DNA from: Parabacteroides massiliensis
Lineage (GTDB): Bacteria; Bacteroidota; Bacteroidia; Bacteroidales; Tannerellaceae
Direction: 5' to 3'
DNA: 64,000 nucleotides
Assembly: GCF_900155425.1 (NCBI RefSeq)
Contig: NZ_LT700192.1
Coordinates: 62,001 to 126,000 of the forward strand
This document shows, one piece after another, positions 42,896 through 53,521 of this stretch; the stretch's first letter is position 1, and each line of letters begins with the position of its first letter. Below the pieces are notes generated by a model. It was not told the origin of the DNA and made no database searches. It saw only the letters and a list, made by a program, of their open reading frames with translations. The position numbers were made by a program, and so were the translations under genes.

Positions 42896-43783
42896 ATGCA
42901 GAACAGACGTGAGTTTTTAAAGCGGGCTTCGTTAATGCTCGCAGGGGGTATGGTGATGCCTCAGTTGTTGTCCTCTTGTGCCGGTAAAGCGTCAGCTTCC
43001 GAATCTTCCAAGTATATCGGGCTTCAGCTATATTCTTTAAGAGACCTTGTAAAAGAAGAAGGAATCCAGAAAGTATTGGAAACGGCTTCAAAGATGGGGT
43101 ATAAGAATCTTGAAACAGCCAGCTATGATAATGGCAAAATCTATGGTTTGGCTCCGGCTGAGTTCAAGAAGATGGTGAATGACCTGGGCATGAAATGTAC
43201 GAGTGCTCACTTGGGACAAGCTTTCACAAAGGAAAAAGAAGCCGAAGTGATGAGTTGGTGGGATCAGGCTATCGATGCTCACAATGAATTAGGTGTCAAA
43301 TACATGGTTCAGCCGTGGATGCCGGTTAACGACCAGACGACTTTGGACGACCTGAAGATGTATTGCGACTATTTCAATACCGTCGGTTATAAGACGGCAG
43401 CTGCCAGCATCGCATTCGGTTACCATAACCATGCTTTTGAATTCCGCAAAATCGAAGACCAGTTGATCTACGACTTCTTGTTGGATAATGTAAGCCCGAA
43501 CCATGTATTCTTCGAAATGGATGTATATTGGGTACAGGAAGGTGGCGCAGATCCTGTTGCTTACCTGAAAAACCGTCCGAGCCAGTTCAAGGCAGTCCAT
43601 ATCAAAGATGAAAAGGAAATCGGCGCCAGTGGCAAGATGGATTTCAAACCTATCTTTGACCAGATGTATGCCAACAATATCAAAGACTGGTATGTTGAAG
43701 TCGAACAATACACTCAGAATGATCCGGTAGCCAGCGTTCAGCAGAGCTATGATTACCTGAACAAGGCGGATTATGTGAAGTAA
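42896..43783 (+). CDS. Sugar phosphate isomerase/epimerase-like protein, exported
   Basis: A 295-residue AP-endonuclease-2/xylose-isomerase-like TIM barrel. The N-terminus has a twin-arginine-like motif (NRREFLKRAS) and a lipobox-like LLSSC near residue 28, so it is exported and probably lipidated. Barrel motifs are IGLQLYSLRDLVKEEG, GYKNLETASYDNG, FGYHNHAFEFRKI, FFEMDVYWVQEGG and FKAVHIKDEKEIG, with metal-ligand-type Glu/His/Asp residues. The substrate is unknown. It ends before a strong bidirectional terminator. Confidence 0.9.
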   Translation: MQNRREFLKRASLMLAGGMVMPQLLSSCAGKASASESSKYIGLQLYSLRDLVKEEGIQKVLETASKMGYKNLETASYDNGKIYGLAPAEFKKMVNDLGMKCTSAHLGQAFTKEKEAEVMSWWDQAIDAHNELGVKYMVQPWMPVNDQTTLDDLKMYCDYFNTVGYKTAAASIAFGYHNHAFEFRKIEDQLIYDFLLDNVSPNHVFFEMDVYWVQEGGADPVAYLKNRPSQFKAVHIKDEKEIGASGKMDFKPIFDQMYANNIKDWYVEVEQYTQNDPVASVQQSYDYLNKADYVK

Positions 43784-43793
43784 GAAGTTTTTA

Positions 43794-43841
43794 GGAGGTG
43801 TGTCAGTAAAATATAATCGGACACACCTCCTTTATTTATTT
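43794..43841. terminator. Bidirectional terminator between isomerase-like and HAD genes
   Basis: The 11-bp stem GGAGGTGTGTC (43794-43804) with its exact complement (43820-43830) is followed by a T-rich run, TTTATTTATTT. It separates convergent genes. Confidence 0.85.
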
Positions 43842-44573
43842 AGAGGCCTTGACTGCCTTCATGAGGTTGTTCCAATCCTCCGCCAAAGCCGTCATGTTCG
43901 GATAAAGCAGGTCGGCGCCGGCATCGAGTAAAACCCGGTCATCCAAAGGACCGGTATTGACCGCTATAGTGAAGATTCCGGCAGCAACTCCTGCTTGTAC
44001 GCCCATCGGGGCGTTTTCTACGACAAAGGCTTCATGAGGATTGACGCCTGCTTTTTTCAACCCCATCAGGTAAGGTTCGGGATGTGGCTTACCCAACTTC
44101 ACGTCAAAAGCCGTCACCATCTTTTCTCGTTTGAAATAGCCCGGATAGGTGTGTTCCAACTTGTTGATCAAACTGTGTTGTCCGGAGCCGGTTACGACGA
44201 GAGTTTGCAAGCCGGAGGCTTTAACCGCTTTCAGAACTTCGGCAGCTCCTTGCATCGCTTTCCCATCATTATATCGATTGAATAAGGTCGCTTTCTCTTC
44301 GTAGATGGACTTTTTTTCCTCATCCGTCGCATCTCGCTGGAAAGTCTTTTGATACAACTCGTTGATCGTGCTTTCACCCGTCCGCCCTTCATACAGGTAG
44401 AATAGTTCCGGGGTGGAGTTCAACTGGTGGCGGGTTGCCGTTTCGTACCAGGCACGGGCGTGAAAACGCATGGAATCGTACAGGATACCATCCATATCGA
44501 AAAGTACGGCCTTTGGAGAAAGGAAAGCCTGTTGCTGCTTTTGCAGATATCGGGCGATTGCTTCTTGAATCAT
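43836..44573 (-). CDS. HAD-family phosphatase, beta-phosphoglucomutase-like
   Basis: 245 residues. HAD motif I is FDMDGILYDS (Asp near 25-27), motif II is VVTGSGQ, and motif III/IV is KLGKPHPEPYL followed by FVVENAPMGVQAG. A helical cap is inserted after motif I, as in class I HADs. The family includes beta-phosphoglucomutases and sugar-phosphate phosphatases; the substrate is not clear. Last gene of the lysS-gpsA-pgi unit, 87 nt after pgi. Confidence 0.9.
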   Translation of the reverse strand: MIQEAIARYLQKQQQAFLSPKAVLFDMDGILYDSMRFHARAWYETATRHQLNSTPELFYLYEGRTGESTINELYQKTFQRDATDEEKKSIYEEKATLFNRYNDGKAMQGAAEVLKAVKASGLQTLVVTGSGQHSLINKLEHTYPGYFKREKMVTAFDVKLGKPHPEPYLMGLKKAGVNPHEAFVVENAPMGVQAGVAAGIFTIAVNTGPLDDRVLLDAGADLLYPNMTALAEDWNNLMKAVKASK

Positions 44574-44660
44574 CTTTTTTTATGCTTACTGGTAGATATA
44601 ATTTAGGCACGGATTACACAATCTGTGGAAGTCCGTGCCCAAAATTTGTGTGATTGCTGA

Positions 44661-46004
44661 TTACAACCGTGCGCGGATCGCTTCGCTTTCCTTTTCGTAA
44701 CCCGGTTTGTTCAGCAGGGCGAACATATTCTTTTTGTAGGCTTCTACACCCGGTTGGTCGAACGGATTTACTCCTAACATGTAACCGCTGATACCGCATG
44801 CTCTTTCAAAGAAGTAGAACAACTGGCCGATGTAGTAGGGGCTTACTTCCGGCATCGTGATCTTCAGGTTGGGAACACCACCGTCTACGTGAGCCAACTG
44901 AGTGCCCAGTTCTGCCATCTTGTTCACCTCGTCCACACGTTTGCCGGCGAGGAAGTTCAAACCGTCCAGGTTCGCATCGTCTGTCGGGACGACTACTTTG
45001 TGGTTCGGTTCTTCAACAGAGATGACGGTTTCGAAGATCGTACGTTCGCCATCCTGGATCCACTGGCCCATAGAGTGCAGGTCGGTTGTCAGATCGACGG
45101 AAGCCGGGAAAATACCTTTACCGTTCTTGCCTTCGCTTTCACCGTACAGTTGTTTCCACCATTCGGCAATATAATGGAGTTTCGGGTGGAAGTTGGCGAG
45201 GATTTCAATCTTCTTGCCGCTCTTATATAATTCGTTGCGTGTAGCAGCGTAGATTTCTGCCATGTTTTCAGCAAAAGGAACGCTTACGTCTGTTGCTTTT
45301 TCCATCGAAACAGCTCCGGCTACCAAGTCGCGGATGCTGATGCCGGCAACGGCGATAGGCAGCAAACCAACCGGAGTCAGTACGGAGAAACGGCCGCCGA
45401 CGTTGTCGGGGATAATGAATGTCTTGTAGCCTTCCTGATCAGCCAAGGTACGGAGAGCGCCTCTTTTGGCATCCGTGATGGCAACGATACGGTGTTTGGC
45501 TTCTTCTTTGCCGACTGCGTCTTCCAGTTGTTTTTTCAGCATACGGAAAGCCAATGCCGGTTCGGTCGTCGTACCGGATTTGGAGATATTGATCAGGCCG
45601 AACTGTTTGCCTTTCAGGATTTCGCAAAGTTCATACAGGTAGTCTTCGCCGATATTGTGTCCGGCATATACTAAAACCGGGTTCTTACGGTCCGTATGTA
45701 ACCAGTCGAAGCTGTTGTTCAATGCTTCTACCACTGCTTTTGTTCCCAGATAGCTACCGCCGATACCGATGGCAACAACAACTTCACATTTGGAACGAAG
45801 TATGTTTGCCGTATTTTCGATGTCTGTCAATTCAGCTTCTGTAATAGAAGAGGGAAGGTGCAACCAACCTAAAAAGTCGTTACCTGCTCCATTACCATTT
45901 TGTAAAGTGGCATTACATTCGTTAGCCTTTGCAGCCTGAGCGTATACCTGTTCTTTCGTTACGGTACCCAGTGCTTTGTCGATGTTAAGACTGATGTTCT
46001 TCAT
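44661..46004 (-). CDS. pgi: Glucose-6-phosphate isomerase
   Basis: Interconverts glucose-6-phosphate and fructose-6-phosphate. It has 447 residues, the short bacterial form. Signatures are [60 protein letters not shown] and the C-terminal [19 protein letters not shown]. It lies 10 nt after gpsA in the same direction. Confidence 0.97.
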   Translation of the reverse strand: MKNISLNIDKALGTVTKEQVYAQAAKANECNATLQNGNGAGNDFLGWLHLPSSITEAELTDIENTANILRSKCEVVVAIGIGGSYLGTKAVVEALNNSFDWLHTDRKNPVLVYAGHNIGEDYLYELCEILKGKQFGLINISKSGTTTEPALAFRMLKKQLEDAVGKEEAKHRIVAITDAKRGALRTLADQEGYKTFIIPDNVGGRFSVLTPVGLLPIAVAGISIRDLVAGAVSMEKATDVSVPFAENMAEIYAATRNELYKSGKKIEILANFHPKLHYIAEWWKQLYGESEGKNGKGIFPASVDLTTDLHSMGQWIQDGERTIFETVISVEEPNHKVVVPTDDANLDGLNFLAGKRVDEVNKMAELGTQLAHVDGGVPNLKITMPEVSPYYIGQLFYFFERACGISGYMLGVNPFDQPGVEAYKKNMFALLNKPGYEKESEAIRARL

Positions 46005-46014
46005 ATTTACATTA

Positions 46015-47010
46015 TTATTTAAATGTTTCAGTCAACTGCCGTATTGCGGTAGTCGGCGATTTTTTTTCGTATAGAATACCATATAAAGTATCCAGGATCG
46101 GCATGTTTACTTTATATTTTTCATTTATTTCACGGATACATTTGGTTCCGTAATATCCTTCGGCGATCATCTCCATTTCGAGTTGGGCTATTTTGACCGA
46201 ATAGCCTTTCCCGATCATGGTTCCGAACGTACGGTTACGGCTGAAACGGGAATAGGCGGTTACCAGGAGGTCACCGAGATATACCGAATCTGTCACGTCC
46301 CGTTCAAGGCCATGTACGGCATCGAGGAAGTTACGCATCTCTTCGATCGCATTGCAGATGAAAACAGCCAGGAAATTGTCTCCGTATTTCATGCCATGGC
46401 AGATACCTGCAACGATGGCATATACGTTTTTCAATACGGATGCATATTCGATACCTGTAACATCCTTGCAGCAGGAGTTGTTCAGGTATTGGTTCTTGAA
46501 TACGGGAGAGAAAGCCCTAGCGTTCTCGATATTCGGACAAGCCAACGTGATGTAGGACAACCGTTCGAGTGCGATTTCTTCGGCATGGCACGGACCGCCG
46601 ATAACGGCGATATTGTCGATCGGGACATTGTAGTATTCGGCAAAGTAATCGGCTACGAGCATGTTTTCGTCCGGTACGATTCCTTTGATGGCCGAAATGA
46701 TGAATTTGTCCTGCATGGAAGTCGTCACCTTCATCAAATGTTGTTTTAAAAAAGGAGACGGGGTGGCGAAAATCAAAGTATCCGAATCTTTGATCACTTC
46801 GTTGATATCCGTGTAGAAATTGATTCTGTCTGTATCGAATTTGACGGCTGAAAGATAGCTGGGGTTATGCCCCAACAACAGAAATTCTTCCACCTGATCC
46901 GACCTGCGCATATACCAGTTAATACTATCTTGTGTAGAAAGTACAATCTTGGCCAAGGCGGTAGCCCAGCTACCACCTCCCATTATTGCAATTTTTCCGG
47001 GCAACTTCAT
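46015..47010 (-). CDS. gpsA: NAD(P)H-dependent glycerol-3-phosphate dehydrogenase
   Basis: Makes sn-glycerol-3-phosphate for phospholipids. It has 331 residues from the ATG at 47010 ([11 protein letters not shown]); the longer frame runs into lysS. The Rossmann motif [12 protein letters not shown] lies near residues 10-21. The catalytic region [15 protein letters not shown] and substrate loop [13 protein letters not shown] are intact. It starts 10 nt after the lysS stop. Confidence 0.95.
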   Translation of the reverse strand: MKLPGKIAIMGGGSWATALAKIVLSTQDSINWYMRRSDQVEEFLLLGHNPSYLSAVKFDTDRINFYTDINEVIKDSDTLIFATPSPFLKQHLMKVTTSMQDKFIISAIKGIVPDENMLVADYFAEYYNVPIDNIAVIGGPCHAEEIALERLSYITLACPNIENARAFSPVFKNQYLNNSCCKDVTGIEYASVLKNVYAIVAGICHGMKYGDNFLAVFICNAIEEMRNFLDAVHGLERDVTDSVYLGDLLVTAYSRFSRNRTFGTMIGKGYSVKIAQLEMEMIAEGYYGTKCIREINEKYKVNMPILDTLYGILYEKKSPTTAIRQLTETFK

Positions 47011-47020
47011 AGTATTACTC

Positions 47021-48751
47021 TTATTTGGCTGCACCTGCAATCCACGTTTCTACTTCTTCGGCAGTGGGGTTTTGCAATTCCAGTTTATATTTCTTATTCA
47101 TTTCGCAGAGCTCTTGTCTCAACTTGTTGGGGTTGACATCTGCCAACATATCGGTCGTGATATATCCGGCTTTATGCAAAGCAGGAACCCATGCTTCGTC
47201 GATTCCCAATGCGACATATTTTTCTGCGGCATCTTTCTTGACTGTCTTTTCCGGGCGCATCTGCGGGAAGAGCAATACTTCCTGGATGGTCGTCTGTCCT
47301 GTCATCAACATCACCAGGCGGTCGATGCCGATGCCGATACCGGATGTCGGAGGCATACCGAATTGCAGGGCACGCAAGAAATCCTGGTCGATGAACATCG
47401 CTTCGTCGTCTCCCTTTTCGCTCAGGCGCAATTGTTCTTTGAAACGTTCTTCTTGGTCGATCGGGTCGTTCAACTCGCTATAGGCATTCGCCAATTCTTT
47501 CCCGTTGACCATCAGCTCGAAGCGTTCGGTCAATCCCGGTTTGCTTCGGTGCATCTTGGTAAGCGGGCTCATCTCGACCGGATAGTCGATGATGAAGGTC
47601 GGCTGGATAAACGTGCCTTCACAGAATTCACCGAAAATTTCGTCGATCAGCTTGCCTTTACCCATCGTTTCGTCTATTTCGAGTTTCAGTTCCTTGCAGA
47701 TCGCACGTATCTCGTCTTCGCTCTTGCCGTTCAGGTCGTAGCCTGTCTTTTCCTTGATGGCGTCCAGGATCGGCAGACGGCGGTAAGGTGCTTTGAAATT
47801 GATGGTTTTGCCGTCGACAACGCTTTCGCTTGTGCCGTTGACGGCGATACAGATACGTTCCAGTAACCGTTCGGTGAAGCTCATCATCCAATTGTAGTCC
47901 TTGTATTGAACGTAAAGCTCCATACAGGTGAACTCCGGATTGTGTGTACGGTCCATACCTTCGTTGCGGAAGTTCTTGCCGATTTCGTAAACGCCTTCGA
48001 AACCTCCGACGATCAATCGTTTCAGATACAGTTCGGTTGCGATGCGCAGATAGAGGTCGATATCCAGCGAGTTATGGTGTGTGATGAACGGACGTGCGCT
48101 TGCCCCTCCGGGAATGGATTGCAGGATCGGTGTTTCCACTTCCGTATATCCGGCTTCGTCCAAAGCCGTACGCATTGTTTTGATGACGGCAGCACGCTTC
48201 ATGAAAATATCCTTTACACCGTCGTTTACCACCAGGTCGACATAACGTTGGCGGTAGCGCAATTCCGGATCGTTGAATCCATCGTATGCCACACCGTCTT
48301 TGTATTTGACGACCGGTAGCGGCTTGAGTGATTTGGATAATACCGTTATCTCTTGTGCATGGACGGAAATTTCACCCATCTGCGTACGGAATACGAAACC
48401 TTTGATCCCGACAAAATCACCGATATCGAGCAGTTTCTTAAAAACGATGTTATACAGATCTTTGTTTTCTTCCGGGCAAATGTCATCACGAGAGATGTAA
48501 ACCTGTATTCTGCCTTCTGAATCCTGCAATTCCATGAAGGATGCCTTTCCCATGATACGGCGGCTCATGATACGGCCCGCAATGCTTACGGGACGGGGTT
48601 CTGCATCGTCTTTAAAATTCTCTTTTATCTCTTTGGAAAATGCGTTCGTTACATACTCGGCTGCGGGATAAGGTTCTATCCCCATCTGGCGTAACTGCTC
48701 CATGCTGTTACGTCTTATGATTTCCTGTTCACTCAGTTCTAATAGATTCAT
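47021..48751 (-). CDS. lysS: Lysine--tRNA ligase (class II)
   Basis: 576 residues from the ATG at 48751 ([11 protein letters not shown]); ten more residues in the open frame are dropped because the promoter box lies just upstream. The N-terminal OB-fold anticodon domain (about 55-150, [23 protein letters not shown]) precedes the class II core with motif 2 [15 protein letters not shown] and motif 3 [11 protein letters not shown]. An extra C-terminal segment of about 80 residues ([19 protein letters not shown]) exceeds the E. coli length and is usual in this phylum. First gene of the unit. Confidence 0.97.
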   Translation of the reverse strand: MNLLELSEQEIIRRNSMEQLRQMGIEPYPAAEYVTNAFSKEIKENFKDDAEPRPVSIAGRIMSRRIMGKASFMELQDSEGRIQVYISRDDICPEENKDLYNIVFKKLLDIGDFVGIKGFVFRTQMGEISVHAQEITVLSKSLKPLPVVKYKDGVAYDGFNDPELRYRQRYVDLVVNDGVKDIFMKRAAVIKTMRTALDEAGYTEVETPILQSIPGGASARPFITHHNSLDIDLYLRIATELYLKRLIVGGFEGVYEIGKNFRNEGMDRTHNPEFTCMELYVQYKDYNWMMSFTERLLERICIAVNGTSESVVDGKTINFKAPYRRLPILDAIKEKTGYDLNGKSEDEIRAICKELKLEIDETMGKGKLIDEIFGEFCEGTFIQPTFIIDYPVEMSPLTKMHRSKPGLTERFELMVNGKELANAYSELNDPIDQEERFKEQLRLSEKGDDEAMFIDQDFLRALQFGMPPTSGIGIGIDRLVMLMTGQTTIQEVLLFPQMRPEKTVKKDAAEKYVALGIDEAWVPALHKAGYITTDMLADVNPNKLRQELCEMNKKYKLELQNPTAEEVETWIAGAAK

Positions 48752-48778
48752 TACGCTATTATTTTGTATAATACGGGG

Positions 48779-48786
48779 CAAAAATA
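48779..48786 (-). promoter_or_regulatory. Promoter -7 box TATTTTTG for lysS-gpsA-pgi-HAD
   Basis: Minus strand TATTTTTG, exact TAnnTTTG match, 28 nt before the lysS ATG at 48751. Confidence 0.55.
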
Positions 48787-48841
48787 CAAAACTTTTCTTA
48801 CTTATTGCCTAAAAACGAATGTGACTTTATGCTTTATGTCC

Positions 48842-49426
48842 CTAAAAGGTCTTGTTTTGTAATGGGAAAGATTGGTCTCGTATGGCTTCGGGCAGAAAGA
48901 AACGGACATCTTTCCCGCTCTCGAATGCTGTACGTATAAAGGTTGAGGATATTTCGATCAAAGGGGCGTCAACCTTTTTTATGTGAGGATATCCGGCCGG
49001 TATTTCGATATCGAATCCTTTGCGCGGATAGATGAAGATCGGATAATTGGATATGATGGCCTCGTATTCTACCCAGCGGGTAATGGATTTCCAGTTGTCC
49101 GCACCCATGATGAAATAGAATTCACGGTCCGGAAAACTCGCCTCCAATGCACGGAGCGTACGGATGGTATAAGTGGGTCTCGGAAGGGAAAACTCGAAGT
49201 CGCTGGCGTGAAACTTGGGGTAGCCGGCGATGGATCTCTTTACCAGTTCGTAGCGGAGCCGGTCATCCATTAGCTCGTCCTTCTCTTTTAACGGGTTGTG
49301 GGGGGTGATCAGAAACCATAATTCGTCCAGTTCGGTAAATTCACATAGCCAGTTGGCTAATGCCAGGTGGCCGATGTGAACCGGATTGAATGATCCTGAA
49401 TAAATACCGGTTTTCTTGCCGTTCAT
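48842..49426 (-). CDS. nadD: Nicotinate-nucleotide adenylyltransferase
   Basis: Adenylates nicotinate mononucleotide in NAD synthesis. It has 194 residues. The nucleotidyltransferase motif HIGH lies at residues 17-20 ([15 protein letters not shown]) and the ISSTFIR motif near residue 165. Its ATG overlaps the gmk stop by 4 bp. Last gene of YicC-gmk-nadD. Confidence 0.96.
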   Translation of the reverse strand: MNGKKTGIYSGSFNPVHIGHLALANWLCEFTELDELWFLITPHNPLKEKDELMDDRLRYELVKRSIAGYPKFHASDFEFSLPRPTYTIRTLRALEASFPDREFYFIMGADNWKSITRWVEYEAIISNYPIFIYPRKGFDIEIPAGYPHIKKVDAPLIEISSTFIRTAFESGKDVRFFLPEAIRDQSFPLQNKTF

Positions 49427-49992
49427 GCTTTCTCAAGAAACTCTTTTATCACTTTTAATGCTTCTTCTTGGGCTGCTTCCAGCTTGTCGTTCACTATGAT
49501 TACGTCGAATTTGTCGGCAAATCCCAGTTCGAACTCAGCTTTTGCAATACGGCTTTCGATTACTTCCGGAGCATCCGTTCCGCGTCCTTCCAGGCGGCTG
49601 CGCAGGGCTTCGATCGAGGGGGGCTGGATAAAAACCGACAGGGCACGGTCGCCATAAAACTTCTTGATGTTGCAACCGCCTACGACATCGACATCGAATA
49701 TGACGTTGTCACCTCCCGCCAATCTTCTTTCCACTTCGCTTTTCAGCGTGCCGTAGTATTTATCGGTATAGACCTCTTCGTATTCCAGAAAATCACCAGC
49801 CGCTATACGGGTGCGGAATTCATCCGGCGTAAGGAAATAATATTCCACTCCGTCCTTTTCCGTCCCGCGCGGAGCCCGGCTGGTAGCCGAGATGGAGAAA
49901 TGCAGGTTCAGGTTCTGCTTCAGCAGAAAATTGATGATCGTGGATTTGCCCGATCCGGACGGTGCGGAGAATATGATCAGTTTGCCAGCCAT
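49423..49992 (-). CDS. gmk: Guanylate kinase
   Basis: Phosphorylates GMP to GDP. It has 189 residues. The P-loop [10 protein letters not shown] lies at about 9-18, the GMP-binding segment [17 protein letters not shown] near 36-53, and the lid region ends [17 protein letters not shown]. It lies between YicC (9 nt upstream) and nadD (overlap). Confidence 0.97.
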   Translation of the reverse strand: MAGKLIIFSAPSGSGKSTIINFLLKQNLNLHFSISATSRAPRGTEKDGVEYYFLTPDEFRTRIAAGDFLEYEEVYTDKYYGTLKSEVERRLAGGDNVIFDVDVVGGCNIKKFYGDRALSVFIQPPSIEALRSRLEGRGTDAPEVIESRIAKAEFELGFADKFDVIIVNDKLEAAQEEALKVIKEFLEKA

Positions 49993-50001
49993 ATATCGTT
50001 T

Positions 50002-50874
50002 TTATAATACGTTTAACACCTGTTCTTTGATCTGTTCCAGTTCGTCTTTCATCTGGACGACGAGCTTTTGCATTTCGGCATGGTTGCTTTTCGAACCGAG
50101 GGTATTGATCTCTCGTCCCATTTCCTGAGCGATGAAACCGAGCTTTTTGCCTTGTCCGTGTCCGCTTTCCATCGTGCTGATGTAATATTTCAGATGATTG
50201 TCCAGGCGGTTCTTTTCCTCGTTTACGTCCAGTTTTTCGATATAATAGATCATCTCTTGTTCGAACCGGTTCTTGTCGTAGTCCTGTCCGGCAATCTTTT
50301 CGAGATTATCCATGATGCGGGCTTTGATCTTTTCGATCCGTTCTTTTTCGTACAGTTCCACTTCTGATAGCAGACGGGCTATGTTGGCAATTTTCTGTTC
50401 GAACAGTTTTTGCAACATGGCGCCTTCCTGGATACGGAAATCGCAGAGATGCTTGATGGCCTCTTTGATCGCTTTCTCAACCACGTCCCATTCCTCTTCG
50501 TTTACTTCCTGGGCCTCTGTCTTGATCACGTCCGGCATGCGGAGCAGTGTCTGGAACCAATCGGAGGGAAGCCCGATGTTCAGGTGGCCGGCGATATCTT
50601 TGATTTGATTGTAGTAGTTTTCCACCGCAGCCAGGTTGATTTGTGTGGGTGTGTCTTTGCCGATATACTCGATGAATATATTGAATTCGACTTTTCCACG
50701 TTCAAGCGATTGGAGTAACAAACTGCGTATTTGCATTTCTTTTTCTTTGTAGATGGAAGGAATGCGGGTGGACAAATCCAGTTGCTTGCTGTTCAGAGCC
50801 TTTATTTCTACGGTTACTTTTTTAGAAGGGAGTTCGGTTGTAACCTTACCGAATCCTGTCATTGATTGTATCAT
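50002..50874 (-). CDS. YicC/YloC-family endoribonuclease
   Basis: 290 residues, opening with the family hallmark MIQSMTGFGKVTTELPSKKVTVEIKALNSKQLD. The C-terminal DUF1732 region is intact (EMIYYIEKLDVNEEKNRLDNHL, GKKLGFIAQEMGREINTLGSKSN). E. coli YicC is an RNA-degrading endonuclease acting on small RNAs. It commonly precedes gmk, as here. A TATCTTTG promoter box lies 18 nt upstream of the ATG. Confidence 0.94.
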   Translation of the reverse strand: MIQSMTGFGKVTTELPSKKVTVEIKALNSKQLDLSTRIPSIYKEKEMQIRSLLLQSLERGKVEFNIFIEYIGKDTPTQINLAAVENYYNQIKDIAGHLNIGLPSDWFQTLLRMPDVIKTEAQEVNEEEWDVVEKAIKEAIKHLCDFRIQEGAMLQKLFEQKIANIARLLSEVELYEKERIEKIKARIMDNLEKIAGQDYDKNRFEQEMIYYIEKLDVNEEKNRLDNHLKYYISTMESGHGQGKKLGFIAQEMGREINTLGSKSNHAEMQKLVVQMKDELEQIKEQVLNVL

Positions 50875-50891
50875 TGTTCTAAAAATTTGTG

Positions 50892-50899
50892 CAAAGATA
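50892..50899 (-). promoter_or_regulatory. Promoter -7 box TATCTTTG for YicC-gmk-nadD
   Basis: Minus strand TATCTTTG, exact TAnnTTTG match, 18 nt before the YicC ATG. Confidence 0.55.
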
Positions 50900-50905
50900 A
50901 CTAAT

Positions 50906-51026
50906 CAATTGACAATTGACAATCGACAATTGACAATTATTTATACTTTTGCATCCATTATCAATCAATTGGCTTTTGATACATTATATAATGAATGTCA
51001 ATTGCCAATTGCCAATTGTCAATTAT
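50906..51026. repeat. Inverted CAATTG-type repeat pair flanking the tsaB promoter
   Basis: Repeats of TTGACAATTGACAA type at 50906-50940 face inverted TCAATTGCCAATTGCC-type repeats at 50997-51026. The tsaB promoter box (50944-50951) sits in the loop between the arms. Confidence 0.65.
50944..50951 (+). promoter_or_regulatory. Promoter -7 box TACTTTTG for tsaB
   Basis: TACTTTTG lies 77 nt before the ATG at 51028, between two repeat arms. Confidence 0.5.
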
Positions 51027-51027
51027 T

Positions 51028-51735
51028 ATGTCTTGTCTATTAAATATCGAAACATCGACATCTGTTTGTTCCGTAGCATTGTCTATGGATGGTGAAGTCC
51101 TTTTTGAGAAGGCCTCGTTTGACGGTCCTTCGCATGCAGCCCTGTTAGGCGTGTTTGTGGAAGAAGCTCTTTCTGTATTGAAAATGAAAGGCCGGAAAGC
51201 TCCGGATGCCATAGCGGTCAGCAGCGGTCCCGGTTCTTATACCGGTTTACGTATCGGCGTGTCTGTCGCAAAAGGCCTTTGTTTTGGCTTCGGTATTCCT
51301 CTGATCGGTATTCATACGTTGGATATCCTGGCTGCAACTGCTATTGAGAAGAACAAGCCTGCTGGCGATTGCCTGTATTGTGCCATGTTGGATGCCCGGC
51401 GTATGGAAGTCTATGCTGCTATTTACGATGCATTTTTGACGCCTGTCCGCCCGGTGTCGGCCGATATAGTCGAAGCCGGAACGTATGCTTCTTTCCTGGA
51501 AAAAGGGAAAGTTTGTTTCTTTGGTAACGGTGCCACCAAATGCAAACCGGTCATAACTTCTCCGAACGCACTCTTTATCGAGGACGTCCATCCGCTCGCC
51601 GTAAACATGATCCCGTTGGCAGAACAAGCCTTTGCCGCCGGCAAGTTTGAAGACACGGCCTATTTCGAGCCTTTCTACTTGAAAGAATTTCAGGCGACGG
51701 TTGCAAAGAATAAGGTGTTAAGGGGATTGGACTAA
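51028..51735 (+). CDS. tsaB: tRNA threonylcarbamoyladenosine synthesis protein TsaB
   Basis: Non-catalytic partner of TsaD in making t6A37 in ANN-decoding tRNAs. It has 235 residues from the ATG at 51028 (MSCLLNIETSTSVCSVALS); the longer frame adds 11 residues encoded by the CAATTG repeat (IANCQLSI) and is rejected. The ASKHA fold signatures are AVSSGPGSYTGLRIGVSVAKGLC and LDARRMEVYAAIYD. It stands alone before the MATE gene. Confidence 0.93.
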   Translation: MSCLLNIETSTSVCSVALSMDGEVLFEKASFDGPSHAALLGVFVEEALSVLKMKGRKAPDAIAVSSGPGSYTGLRIGVSVAKGLCFGFGIPLIGIHTLDILAATAIEKNKPAGDCLYCAMLDARRMEVYAAIYDAFLTPVRPVSADIVEAGTYASFLEKGKVCFFGNGATKCKPVITSPNALFIEDVHPLAVNMIPLAEQAFAAGKFEDTAYFEPFYLKEFQATVAKNKVLRGLD

Positions 51736-51840
51736 GTTCCCCTCTTAATCAATCGTCCCCTTGTGGTAACAATGATCGTTCCGATGTCGGCTACGATTCT
51801 GGCTCTGTCTTTCATTGGCGCCATAAATAATTGAAAAGAG

Positions 51841-53175
51841 ATGAACGGAAAAGATTTAACTCAAGGGAGCATCCTCGGCAACATCATGACATTCTCTTTG
51901 CCATATATGCTCGCTTACTTCTTGCAAATCTTATATGGACTTGCCGACCTTTATGTCATCGGACAGTACTGCGATGTGGACAGTACCACTGCTGTGTCAA
52001 ATGGTGCACAAGTGATGTATATGGTAACCGTGGTGCTCATCGGGCTTGCCATGGGGACGACTGTTCTCACCGCACGTGCCGTAGGCGCAAAGGACAGCCC
52101 GAGGGCACGTATCATTGTCGGCAACACGATAACCATGTTTGCTATCATTGCCATCGTGCTGATGGTTGTGCTGCTATGTTTGAGAGGATGGATCGTGGGC
52201 GTGATGGACACGCCGGCAGAGGCAGTTGATGGCATGAAGCATTATCTCACGGTGTGTTTTACCGGCATACCATTCATTATCGCCTATAACATCATCTCCT
52301 CGATATTTCGTGGATTGGGCGACTCGCGCAGTCCGATGTATTTCGTAGCTGTGGCATGTGTGATAAACATCGCTCTCGACTATCTTTTCATCGGTTTCTT
52401 CGAGCTTGGCGCAATGGGGGCTGCCCTTGGTACGACCTTGTCGCAAATGACAAGCGTGTTGTTTGCCTTTGTGACGATACGCCGCCATCGTGGAATACTG
52501 GACGTATCACGTTCCGACCTGTATCCACACCGTGACGTGATAAAAAATATTTTGAAGATAGGTGTGCCGATAGCCATGCAGGATGGATTCATACAAGTAT
52601 CGTTCCTTGCCATTACAGTTATAGCCAACCAACGTGGACTCATTGATGCGGCAGCCGTAGGTATCGTGGAGAAATTCATCGGTCTTGTATTCATCGTCCC
52701 TTCAGCTATGCTCTCTACCGTGTCTGCCATTTCCGCGCAAAATATCGGAGCGGGAAATATGGAACGTGCCAAGCGAACCATGCGTACCGCTATGATGATA
52801 ACCACTGGCTATGGTGTGGTGTGTGCGGTTGTGCTGCAATTTATTCCACAGTTGGCTGTCGGAATATTTACGGACAATGCACAAGTGTTGGCACAGGGTG
52901 CGGATTATCTTCGCGGCTACGTTTGGGATTGTATCTTCGCAGGCTTGCATTTCTGCTTCAGTGGTTTCTTCACGGCTTGTGGTTTCTCCGTCATATCTTT
53001 CATACACAACAGCGTTTCGATAGTCTGTGCTCGTATCCCTCTTGCCTGGCTCTCGTCAACCCTGTATCCGGAGACGCTCTATCCTATGGGGCTAAGTACA
53101 TGTATAGGATCTATGCTTTCATGTTTGATATGTGTAGGAGTGTATTGGTGGATGAAGAAGAAAGCGTATTTTTGA
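51841..53175 (+). CDS. MATE-family multidrug efflux transporter
   Basis: A 444-residue inner-membrane antiporter with about twelve membrane helices. MATE features are the N-terminal LTQGSILGNIMTFSLPYMLAYFLQILYGLADLYVIGQ, the mirrored second half starting IGVPIAMQDGFIQVSFLAITVIANQRG, and IFRGLGDSRSPMYFVAVAC. Drugs, Na+ or H+ coupling cannot be read from sequence. Codon choice (more CGT, TAT, ACA-ending wobble) looks somewhat different from neighbours, which may mean transfer. A 20-codon frame ends 6 nt before the ATG. Confidence 0.92.
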   Translation: MNGKDLTQGSILGNIMTFSLPYMLAYFLQILYGLADLYVIGQYCDVDSTTAVSNGAQVMYMVTVVLIGLAMGTTVLTARAVGAKDSPRARIIVGNTITMFAIIAIVLMVVLLCLRGWIVGVMDTPAEAVDGMKHYLTVCFTGIPFIIAYNIISSIFRGLGDSRSPMYFVAVACVINIALDYLFIGFFELGAMGAALGTTLSQMTSVLFAFVTIRRHRGILDVSRSDLYPHRDVIKNILKIGVPIAMQDGFIQVSFLAITVIANQRGLIDAAAVGIVEKFIGLVFIVPSAMLSTVSAISAQNIGAGNMERAKRTMRTAMMITTGYGVVCAVVLQFIPQLAVGIFTDNAQVLAQGADYLRGYVWDCIFAGLHFCFSGFFTACGFSVISFIHNSVSIVCARIPLAWLSSTLYPETLYPMGLSTCIGSMLSCLICVGVYWWMKKKAYF

Positions 53176-53291
53176 TTGTACCAAAACATTAGAAATTCAA
53201 ATTGGCAAATGCAGCTTAGCATAACATGATTCGTGTACATGGCTTTTCTTTAGGTTGATGTTTTACACACTATAGAATCTATATGATATAT

Positions 53292-53394
53292 ACTATCATA
53301 CTATCATGTTTTATCATAAAGATAATACATTCAACAAAATAGCATATGATAGTATGCTGTTTTATACTATCATATGAACTATCATACTATCATA
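53292..53394. repeat. Iteron-like array of the 9-bp motif ACTATCATA, left side
   Basis: Copies at 53292-53300, 53300-53308 (last base G), 53345-53353 (inverted), 53366-53374, 53378-53386 and 53386-53394. Several overlap by one base, making an 8-bp period. The same motif recurs on the other side of the two genes at 56155-56248. Confidence 0.75.
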
Positions 53395-53521
53395 AATCAA
53401 TATGCCTTTGACGGTCTGTGATAATATTTGTCAATGTTTGCCATTTGTGTTTGAAAACACTTGATAATCCTTGGTTATTGTCTATATAATGTGTATATTT
53501 GTATATCCTTTTTAGCTGGAC

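Noticed and set aside
50995-51027. Earlier start for tsaB giving an extra 11 residues
   Set aside because: The extra residues are encoded by the CAATTG repeat and are unlike the family; MSCLLNIETSTS at 51028 fits the known start.
51772-51834. A 20-codon frame (MIVPMSATILALSFIGAINN) ending 6 nt before the MATE gene
   Set aside because: It could be a leader peptide, but it has no run of regulatory codons, no attenuator-like hairpin and no promoter I can point to.
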